Positions 58,257 to 64,000 of a stretch of DNA of 64,000 nt are shown in pieces (within the stretch, counting starts at the first letter, position 1; every line of letters starts with the position of its first letter). The notes below the pieces were generated by a model. The model saw only the letters and a program-made list of their open reading frames with translations. It was not told where the DNA came from and searched no databases. The translations under genes and the position numbers were made by a program. The stretch lies in NCBI RefSeq assembly GCF_019656455.1, contig NZ_BPMK01000006.1, positions 186,001-250,000 of the forward strand. The letters are read 5' to 3'. The DNA comes from Noviherbaspirillum aridicola (lineage in GTDB: Bacteria; Pseudomonadota; Gammaproteobacteria; Burkholderiales; Burkholderiaceae_D).

Positions 58257-59264
58257 TCATTTCCAGGGGCGGTGATAGGCGCCGAGCGTGTGCTGCTGGC
58301 CTTCCGCGACCTTGTTGAGTTCGGCCATCCAGGCCGGCTTGACCGAATAGCGCTGGGAAGCGGCGAGACAGTTGTCGATCGCCTCGCGCCAGACTTTCGT
58401 CACCTGCGCGACATAGGCCGGGCTGCGCTGCCGGCCCTCGATCTTGATCGCGCGCACGCCGAGTGCGGCGAGTTGCGGCAGCAGTTCCAGCGTGTTGAGA
58501 CTGGTCGGCTCCTCGATCGCGTAGTAGTTCTCGTTGTTGACGTCGAAGCGGCCCTTGCACAGCGTGGGATACCCCGCGTTCTCGCCATCGTCGTAGCGGT
58601 CGATCAGCACGCCGTTGAGACGGGATTCCAGTCCCCTGGGGGTCTGCTGCCAGCGTACGGCACGGGCGGGCGAGCATACGCCATGGGTGTTCGGCGCCTC
58701 GCCGGTCACATAGGAAGACAACGCGCAGCGGCCTTCGACCATCACGCACAGGCTGCCGAAGCCGAACACTTCGATTTCGACCGGCGTGTTCTTCGTTACG
58801 TACTCCACCTGCTCCATCGACAGCACGCGCGGCAGCACCGCCCGCTGTATGTTGAAGCGCTGGTGATAGAAGTTGATCGCCTCGAAATTCGTCGCCGAGC
58901 CCTGTACCGACAGGTGCAGGCGCAGCTGCGGATATTTTTCGTGCGCATAGGCCATCAGTGCGGGGTCGGCGAGGATGATGGCGTCGATGCCTGCCTGCGC
59001 CGCGCGGTCGACCGCGTTGCGCCACGGCTGCCAGTTGTCCGCCTGCGGATAGGTGTTCAGCGCGAGCAGCACCCTGGCGCCACGACCGTGCGCATAACGG
59101 ATGCCCTCGGCGATCGACGCGTCGTCGAAATTGAGTCCCGCGAAATTGCGGGCATTGGTGGCGTCGCGGAATCCGAGATAGACGCAGTCGGCGCCGTTGT
59201 CCACCGCCGCCTTGAGCGCCGGCAGGCTGCCGGCCGGGCACACCAGTTCCATCGTCGCGCTCAT
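58257..59264 (-). CDS. ubiU: UbiU: U32-family [4Fe-4S] hydroxylation factor, anaerobic ubiquinone synthesis
   Basis: A 335-aa U32-family partner of UbiV. Sequence follows E. coli UbiU (YhbU) along its length: [70 protein letters not shown] and [16 protein letters not shown]. Numbered from the internal Met at 59252, cluster cysteines fall at 169, 176, 193 and 232, exactly as in E. coli. ATG 59264 overlaps the stop of the upstream NMO-like gene as ATGA and is given as the start; 59252 is equally possible. Translation is coupled to the NMO-like gene. Confidence 0.95.
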   Translation of the reverse strand: MSATMELVCPAGSLPALKAAVDNGADCVYLGFRDATNARNFAGLNFDDASIAEGIRYAHGRGARVLLALNTYPQADNWQPWRNAVDRAAQAGIDAIILADPALMAYAHEKYPQLRLHLSVQGSATNFEAINFYHQRFNIQRAVLPRVLSMEQVEYVTKNTPVEIEVFGFGSLCVMVEGRCALSSYVTGEAPNTHGVCSPARAVRWQQTPRGLESRLNGVLIDRYDDGENAGYPTLCKGRFDVNNENYYAIEEPTSLNTLELLPQLAALGVRAIKIEGRQRSPAYVAQVTKVWREAIDNCLAASQRYSVKPAWMAELNKVAEGQQHTLGAYHRPWK

Positions 59265-60457
59265 GCCGGGACCATGCCCGGCGCAGCCGGTGCCTTGACG
59301 GCGCCGGCGATCGAGCGCACGCCGGTCAGCAGGTATTCGACCAGTTCCTTCACCGGCCGGATCTCGCTGCCGAACGGCAGCTTCTCGGAGCCGCGGAAGA
59401 ACAGGCCGCGCTTGACGTCGCCCTCGAGCGCGAAGGCCAGCTGGGTATCGATGCAGAACTGGCCCGACTTGGCGATGCCGTCGCGCAGGCCGCACTGATG
59501 CAGGCAGTCGAAGCCGACGGTGCACTGCTTCGGCCCCGCCTTGCGCTGCAGCTTGGCTTCCTTGTCGAGGTAATTGGCCAGCCAGGGCGTGCGCACCCCG
59601 CGCGCCGGCAGGCCGGCCACACTCATGAAGGTCACGATGTCTTCCGGCCTGGCTTCGGCCAGCACTTTCTTGAAGTTGATGTGGGCGTCGCCCTCTTCCG
59701 TCACGGCGAAAGCAGTGCCGAGCTGGACCGCGTCCGCGCCCATCGAGAAAAGCTCGCGCACCTGCTCGTGCGTGTTGACGCCGCCGGCGGTGATCAGCGG
59801 AATGCGCTCGCGCTCGATGCCGAGTTCCTTGAACAATTCCCGCGTGCCCTCGAGCACCGCCGGAAACGCATACTGCGGCTGGTCGGCATCCTCGAGCCGG
59901 GCCATGCCGAGGTGGCCGGCGGCGTATTTCGGATTCTCGATCACGATCGCATCCGGCAGGCGGTTCTTGCGCATCCATTTCTTCAGGATCAGCGCGATGC
60001 CGCGCACGTCGGACAAGATGGGGATCAGCGCGACCTTCGGATGCTCGGCGGTCAGTTCAGGCAGGTCCAGCGGCAGGCCCGCGCCCACCACCACCGCCTC
60101 GATGCCGCTCTCGCAGGCCTGCTTCACATAGGCGGCGTACTGCTCCACCGCGCGCATGATGTTCACCGCCAGCATGCCGCTGCCCTGCGCCAGCGCTTTC
60201 GCGGCCGCGATCTCGCGGTCGAGCGCGACGAGGTTGGCCTTGTCGATCAATTCCTTGTTGCGCGACTTGCCGGTCTCGGCCATCAGGTCGGGATGGTGCC
60301 GGCGCAGGTCCACGCTGGAGATCGTGCCCACGCCGCCGAGCCCTGCCACGGAGCCTGCGAGCCGATGCGCGGAGACGCCGACCCCCATGCCGCCCTGGAC
60401 GATGGGAAGCAGGGACTTGCCCTTGACGAGCAGGGATTTGAATGGGGATTGCAGCAC
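59261..60457 (-). CDS. Nitronate monooxygenase-like FMN protein heading the ubiUVT operon
   Basis: A 398-aa TIM-barrel flavoprotein of the NMO/2-nitropropane dioxygenase family. LLPIVQGGMGVGVSAHRLAG, GIEAVVVGAGLPLDLPEL, PLITAGGVNTHEQVRELFSM and GADAVQLGTAFAVTEEG are the FMN-site segments. Beyond the usual enzyme it has a Cys motif, C-x5-C-x3-C-x12-C in KQCTVGFDCLHQCGLRDG...FC, that could hold an iron-sulfur cluster. GTG 60457 was chosen: GGAAGGA precedes it, and a longer ATG start at 60511 would lie against the FNR box at 60517 and probably outside the transcript. Coupling to ubiU suggests a part in anaerobic quinone chemistry, unproven. Confidence 0.85.
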   Translation of the reverse strand: MLQSPFKSLLVKGKSLLPIVQGGMGVGVSAHRLAGSVAGLGGVGTISSVDLRRHHPDLMAETGKSRNKELIDKANLVALDREIAAAKALAQGSGMLAVNIMRAVEQYAAYVKQACESGIEAVVVGAGLPLDLPELTAEHPKVALIPILSDVRGIALILKKWMRKNRLPDAIVIENPKYAAGHLGMARLEDADQPQYAFPAVLEGTRELFKELGIERERIPLITAGGVNTHEQVRELFSMGADAVQLGTAFAVTEEGDAHINFKKVLAEARPEDIVTFMSVAGLPARGVRTPWLANYLDKEAKLQRKAGPKQCTVGFDCLHQCGLRDGIAKSGQFCIDTQLAFALEGDVKRGLFFRGSEKLPFGSEIRPVKELVEYLLTGVRSIAGAVKAPAAPGMVPA

Positions 60458-60516
60458 GGGGGTCCTTCCGGGTTGAATGAGACGAGCGAATGTAGCAAAG
60501 CGGAAATTCAATTTGT

Positions 60517-60530
60517 TTGATCTCAGTCAA
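60517..60530. promoter_or_regulatory. FNR/ANR-type box upstream of the NMO-ubiUVT operon
   Basis: TTGATCTCAGTCAA, an exact match, 60 bp before the GTG start of the NMO-like gene. This spacing suits activation at low oxygen of the whole ubiUVT operon. Confidence 0.75.
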
Positions 60531-60618
60531 GTACGTCCGGCTTGACGGAAAACGACAAATTTTATGCACGGTCTTGCAGGATCGGCATCACTCTAACGGC
60601 CCGGGGACCGGGGATTCC

Positions 60619-60632
60619 TTAACCTGAATCAA
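60619..60632. promoter_or_regulatory. FNR-like box (one mismatch) upstream of the hemerythrin gene
   Basis: TTAACCTGAATCAA differs from TTGAC-N4-ATCAA at one base. It lies 58 bp before the hemerythrin start. A DNR-type regulator, encoded three genes on, could also read it. Confidence 0.55.
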
Positions 60633-60689
60633 GGTTTGCCAAGCGGTCCGCCCGCGACAATGACCACGGGTTTTACAGCGAGGCATCAC

Positions 60690-61136
60690 ATGAACAGCAT
60701 CACCAGCTATCTCGAAAACGGCCACGACGAATGCGACACGCTGTTCGCTGCGGCGGAAACCGGGGTGGCGCGCTCCCAGTGGGCGCAGGCGCAGACGCGG
60801 CTCGATGAATTCGCCGCCCTGCTCGAACGTCATTTCGGCATGGAGGAAGACATTCTCTTTCCCGCCCTGGAATCGACGACCGGTCCCGGCTTCGGCCCGA
60901 CCATGGTCATGCGCCAGGAGCATGCGCAGATACGCGCGCTGCTCGACGACATGAACGCCGCGCTCGGCGCGCGCGACCGCGAACTGTTCCTCGGCCTGTC
61001 GGAGACGTTCAATCTGCTGCTTCAGCAGCACAACATGAAGGAAGAAGGCGTACTCTATCCCCTCGCCGATCGCCAGCTCGCCGGCGAGTCGGCGCAACTC
61101 ATCGATGCGATGCAGGCCATCGCGACAGCACAATGA
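60690..61136 (+). CDS. Hemerythrin domain-containing protein
   Basis: A 148-aa four-helix di-iron protein. Iron ligands in family order are H12 (ENGHDECD), H48 and E52 (ERHFGMEED), H78 (RQEHAQI), H114 and E118 (QQHNMKEEG). Such proteins bind oxygen or NO, or help repair iron-sulfur clusters. ATG 60690 was chosen from homology. The stop overlaps the start of the DUF2249 gene (ATGA), giving a hemerythrin-DUF2249-membrane protein operon. The FNR-like box upstream and the convergent DNR-like gene point to denitrification or NO stress. Confidence 0.9.
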   Translation: MNSITSYLENGHDECDTLFAAAETGVARSQWAQAQTRLDEFAALLERHFGMEEDILFPALESTTGPGFGPTMVMRQEHAQIRALLDDMNAALGARDRELFLGLSETFNLLLQQHNMKEEGVLYPLADRQLAGESAQLIDAMQAIATAQ

Positions 61137-61360
61137 ACGCGCCCGACGATCTCCTGCTCGACGTCTGCGGACTCGAGCCGCCCGAGCCGCTGGAACGTGT
61201 GCTCGATGCGCTCGGGCGCCTGCAGCCGGCGCAGCAGCTGCGCGTGCTGATCCCGCGGCAGCCGTTTCCGCTGTACCGCATCCTCGACCAGAACGGCTAT
61301 CTGCATGAAACCGTCGCGCGCGACGACGGCTTGTTCGAGATACTGATCCGCGCCGCCTGA
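61133..61360 (+). CDS. DUF2249 domain protein
   Basis: A 75-aa protein that is one DUF2249 domain: LLLDVCGLEPPEPLERVLDALGRLQPAQQLRVLIPRQPFPLY then RILDQNGYLHETVARDDGLF. These small TusA-like domains occur in denitrification and NO-response clusters, often next to hemerythrins; the function is not known. Its start overlaps the hemerythrin stop, and its stop shares the ATG of the next gene (TGATG at 61358-61362), so the three are coupled. Confidence 0.85.
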   Translation: MNAPDDLLLDVCGLEPPEPLERVLDALGRLQPAQQLRVLIPRQPFPLYRILDQNGYLHETVARDDGLFEILIRAA

Positions 61361-62634
61361 TGCAACGCATCCTGTCGCTGGAGCAGACGCCGGGCCTCTC
61401 CGTGCCCCTGCGTTTCTTTCTCGGCGCGCCGGTGTTCGCGCTCGCGGCCGCCATGCTGCTGCTCTGGTACGGGCCGCAGGCGATGACGTCGCGCTGGTCG
61501 CCGCTCACGCTCGCCGCGACCCATCTGCTCACGCTCGGTTTCCTGAGCATGACCATGATCGGGGCGCTGCTGCAGATTCTGCCGGTGGTGTCGGGCATCG
61601 ACATTCCCGGTGGGAGGCGCGGCGCGGGCGCCATCCATCTGCTGCTGATCGGCGGCACGCTGGCGCTGGCCGCCGGTTTCCTCAGCGGCGCCCCGCTGCC
61701 GTTCAGGGCGGCCCTCGTCCTGCTGCCGCTCGGCTTTGGCCTGCTGTTCGGCGTCGCCCTGCGCGGGCTGTGGCAAAAGGCATCCGGCGGCGAGATGCTT
61801 CAGGGGATACGCCTGGCGACGGCGGCGCTGGCCGGCACGGTCGCGCTCGGCGCCGCGGCGGCCACCACCTTTGCCTGGCCGCTCGGTCTGCCGCTGATGG
61901 CGCTCACCGATGCGCACGCCGCCTGGGGCCTCGGCGGCTGGCTTCTGATCCTGGTCGCCGGCGTCGCTTACCAGGTGGTACCCATGTTCCAGGTCACGCC
62001 CGTCTATCCGCGCACACTGACCCGCTGGCTCGCGCCGGCCATGTTTGTCGTGCTGCCGCTGTGGAGCCTGGCCGGGTGGCCCGGTGCCATGCCGGCATCC
62101 TGGCCCGCCGACGCGCTGTCGGCGCTCGGCGCCGCCCTGCTCGCGCTCTTTTGCGGCTACACCCTGCGCCTGCTGCGCCAGCGGAAGCGGCCCAATCCCG
62201 ATGCCACCACCTGGTTCTGGCGCATCGGCCTGGCCAGCGGTATCGCATGCAGCCTGCTGCTGTGGGCCGGCGAGCATGCGGGCGAGGCGCGCGGCCTGCT
62301 GCTCGGCATACTCATGATCGTCGGCTTCGGCGCCTCCATCGTCAGCGGCATGCTCTACAAGATCGTGCCCTTCCTGGTCTGGCATCACCTGCAGCAACAG
62401 CTGGCGGGCGCGAAGGCGCCGAACATGCGCCAGATCATCAGCGACGCCGGTGCGATGCGGCAGTGCCGCGCGCATCTCGCCGCGCTCCTGCTGCTGCTGG
62501 CGGCGGCGGTCTGGCCGCAGGCGCTGTCGCGCCCGGCCGCGCTCGCGTTCGCACTGTCGTCCGCGCTGCTGGGCTGGAATCTCCTGCGGGCCGTGCTGCT
62601 GTACCGCAAAACCCTGGCTCAGCGGCCCTCGTAG
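61360..62634 (+). CDS. Polytopic membrane protein (NnrS/haem-copper-like), DUF2249-linked
   Basis: A 424-aa protein with about 12 membrane helices. Conserved-looking histidines lie in LAATHLLTLGFLSMTMIGALLQ, ALTDAHAAWGLGGW and PFLVWHHLQQQL, and the arrangement recalls subunit I of haem-copper oxidases and NnrS. NnrS itself lies elsewhere in the window and is not closely similar. It is coupled to the DUF2249 gene. A haem-binding role in NO or oxygen sensing or removal is inferred from context. Its last 16 bp overlap the convergent DNR-like gene. Confidence 0.72.
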   Translation: MQRILSLEQTPGLSVPLRFFLGAPVFALAAAMLLLWYGPQAMTSRWSPLTLAATHLLTLGFLSMTMIGALLQILPVVSGIDIPGGRRGAGAIHLLLIGGTLALAAGFLSGAPLPFRAALVLLPLGFGLLFGVALRGLWQKASGGEMLQGIRLATAALAGTVALGAAAATTFAWPLGLPLMALTDAHAAWGLGGWLLILVAGVAYQVVPMFQVTPVYPRTLTRWLAPAMFVVLPLWSLAGWPGAMPASWPADALSALGAALLALFCGYTLRLLRQRKRPNPDATTWFWRIGLASGIACSLLLWAGEHAGEARGLLLGILMIVGFGASIVSGMLYKIVPFLVWHHLQQQLAGAKAPNMRQIISDAGAMRQCRAHLAALLLLLAAAVWPQALSRPAALAFALSSALLGWNLLRAVLLYRKTLAQRPS

Positions 62635-63302
62635 TTCCGCAGCCGCTCGATGTCGAGGATGGTGATGTCGCGGCCGTCCACGCTGATCATCTTGCGCGCG
62701 CTCAGGTCATGCAGGATGCGCGAGAAATGCTCCGGCGTGAGATTCAGGCGCGACGACAGCACCACCTTGCTCACCTCCAGATGGACGCGACCGCCGTCCT
62801 CCGCCCGCTCCGCCTCCTTCAGCAGATAGCCGATCACGCGCTGGGTGCCCGAACTGAGGGAATACGCCTCGACATCGCAGATCAGCCCGTGCAGGCGCCG
62901 GCTCAGGCCCGCGAGCATCTTGCGCGCGAACTTCGGATCGCGCTCCAGCCCCTCGAAGATCACCGTCTTCGGCACATGCAGCAACAGCGTATCGGCCAGC
63001 GCCTGCGCGGTCACGATGTAGGGCTTTTCCATGAACATCAGCGCTTCGCCGAAACTGTGGCCGGGGCCGATGATCTCGACCACCTTTTCATTGCCCTCCG
63101 CCGAGACGAAGGCAAGCTTGACCTGGCCGTAGATGACGATATGGAAGCCCGAGCAGGGATCGCCGCGGCGGAAGATGATGTCGCCCTTGGCCACATGGAG
63201 GTCGGCGGTATGCCGGCCGATCTGTTCCAGTTCGGCGGGCGCGAGTTCGTCGAACAACGGCAGCCGGGCCAGGAAGTCGCGGGCGGCGGGTTTGGCGGTC
63301 AT
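62619..63302 (-). CDS. Crp/Fnr family regulator, DNR/NnrR-like
   Basis: A 227-aa Crp/Fnr protein with a cyclic-nucleotide-like domain (ARLPLFDELAPAELEQIGRH, EIIGPGHSFGEALMFMEKPY) and a C-terminal winged helix whose recognition segment TPEHFSRIL has the Glu, Ser and Arg that read TTGA half-sites. It lacks the N-terminal Cys cluster of FNR, so it resembles the DNR/NnrR group, which senses NO through haem. ATG 63302 (MTAKPAARDF) was chosen over an upstream in-frame start. It is divergent from ndh with an exact FNR box between them, suggesting an FNR-to-DNR cascade. Confidence 0.85.
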   Translation of the reverse strand: MTAKPAARDFLARLPLFDELAPAELEQIGRHTADLHVAKGDIIFRRGDPCSGFHIVIYGQVKLAFVSAEGNEKVVEIIGPGHSFGEALMFMEKPYIVTAQALADTLLLHVPKTVIFEGLERDPKFARKMLAGLSRRLHGLICDVEAYSLSSGTQRVIGYLLKEAERAEDGGRVHLEVSKVVLSSRLNLTPEHFSRILHDLSARKMISVDGRDITILDIERLRNYEGR

Positions 63303-63376
63303 TTTATTTTCCGTGGGTCTTGCGCCGCTCCGGCGGCATGCGGGCTTGAATCTAGCAAACGCGCCCCGCAATTTGT

Positions 63377-63390
63377 TTGACCTGAGTCAA
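63377..63390. promoter_or_regulatory. FNR/ANR-type box between the DNR-like gene and ndh
   Basis: TTGACCTGAGTCAA, an exact match and identical to the site at 1943. It is 75 bp from the DNR-like start and 120 bp from the ndh start. The rest of the 207-bp spacer holds nothing else recognised. Confidence 0.7.
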
Positions 63391-63509
63391 CGCCCTCCGG
63401 CTTGGCCGCCATGCGGTGCGAATGCCGCCTTGCACGGGCCGGGAATTATCGCGCGGCGCTCTTGTCGTTTCGATAGCAGCGCGAGCAAACACTCTGTCAG
63501 GAGAAGCGA

Positions 63510-64000
63510 TTGAACCACCCTACCGCAACGTCACCACACCGCATCACCATCGTCGGCGGCGGCGCCGGCGGCCTCGAGCTGGCGGTACGCCTGGGCAAGA
63601 AGCTGGGCAGACGGGGCAAGGCGGAGATCATCCTGGTGGACGCCTCGCGCACCCATCTGTGGAAACCGCTGCTGCACCAGGTCGCCGGCGGCACGCTGGA
63701 CAGCCACGAGGACGAGATGGAGTACCTCGCGATCGCGAGGCGTCACCATTTCCACTTCCGGCTGGGCCGCATGATCGGGCTCAACCGTGCGCGCAAGGAA
63801 ATCCATCTCGCGCCGATCTACGACGAACAGGGCGAGGAAGTGCTGCCGCCCCAGACCATTCCCTACGACACCCTCGTGATGGCGCTGGGCAGCCAGACCA
63901 ACGACTTCGGCACGCCGGGCGTGCACGAGCACAGCATCATGCTCGACTCCCCGGAGTCCGCCGAGCGCTTTCACGACCGCCTCGTGAATGCCTGCCTGCG
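63510..64000 (+). CDS. ndh: Type II NADH:quinone oxidoreductase (NDH-2), partial
   Basis: The N-terminal 163 residues of a monotopic flavoprotein that moves electrons from NADH to quinone without pumping protons. The start is TTG 63510 (NHPTATSPHRITIVGGGAGG) after AGGAGAAG. The FAD motif is ITIVGGGAGGLELAVRLGKK, followed by EIILVDASRTHLWKPLLHQVAGG, the typical NDH-2 segment, and PYDTLVMALGSQTNDFGTPG. It continues beyond the window. Pairing with cbb3 oxidase and an FNR box suggests a low-oxygen respiratory chain. Confidence 0.9.
   Translation, partial: MNHPTATSPHRITIVGGGAGGLELAVRLGKKLGRRGKAEIILVDASRTHLWKPLLHQVAGGTLDSHEDEMEYLAIARRHHFHFRLGRMIGLNRARKEIHLAPIYDEQGEEVLPPQTIPYDTLVMALGSQTNDFGTPGVHEHSIMLDSPESAERFHDRLVNACL

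Overview
The window is high-GC DNA from a betaproteobacterium. Gene families and gene order (ccoNOQP-ccoG-fixH with ccoS, ccoI, hemN and fnr close by, ubiUVT, and a DUF2249/hemerythrin set) fit Burkholderiales, probably Oxalobacteraceae (Herbaspirillum/Noviherbaspirillum/Massilia-like). That placement is an inference. No rRNA, tRNA, CRISPR array, integrase or insertion sequence was found, so this looks like ordinary chromosome. The first and last genes are cut by the window edges.

Layout. 1-9 kb: a truncated acyl-CoA dehydrogenase, a YitT-type membrane protein, a phosphopantetheinyl transferase and an alpha-glucan phosphorylase, then a leftward block of azoR, two pirins, ribA and an orphan periplasmic binding protein, with a LysR regulator divergent from azoR. 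9-20 kb: single-gene units (response regulator, D-arginine-dehydrogenase-like oxidase, chemoreceptor, EstB-like serine hydrolase, PBP7-like peptidase, ketopantoate-reductase-like protein, P2A ATPase, prolyl-hydroxylase-like oxygenase). 20-26 kb: a compact operon otsA-otsB-GH15-ROK kinase, whose OtsA carries an N-terminal membrane sensor-like module. 26-33 kb: a GAF-PAS-LOV-GGDEF-EAL protein, ppnN, a DUF1631 protein and an RsuA-type pseudouridine synthase. 33-38 kb: a PNPOx protein, a PNPOx-GAF fusion, an orphan TPP-dependent E1 alpha/beta pair and a tiny haem-copper-oxidase-like membrane protein.

38-64 kb is a low-oxygen respiration region. It holds fnr, the cbb3 oxidase with its assembly genes, hemN, nnrS, an ADP-forming acyl-CoA synthetase fused to an acetyltransferase, a universal stress protein, an anaerobic-RNR activase-like gene, an operon for oxygen-independent ubiquinone synthesis (nitronate-monooxygenase-like gene, ubiU, ubiV, ubiT), hemerythrin-DUF2249-membrane protein, a DNR-like regulator and a type II NADH dehydrogenase.

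The unifying signal is a 14-bp FNR/ANR-type palindrome. Seven exact matches to TTGAY-N4-RTCAA occur, against about 0.24 expected by simple arithmetic at equal base composition, and several near matches sit at other promoters. They precede the cco operon, hemN, the acyl-CoA synthetase/Usp pair, the ubiUVT operon, the ndh/dnr pair, the glucan phosphorylase and the first gene pair. fnr has a near-match box just after a consensus-like sigma-54 promoter, and nnrS has a separate 23-bp NsrR-like operator. The picture is of an organism that switches to micro-oxic or nitrogen-oxide respiration and changes oxidase, haem and quinone synthesis and NO handling together. Convergent gene ends between nrdG and ubiT hold a five-copy tandem array of REP/BIME-like palindromes.
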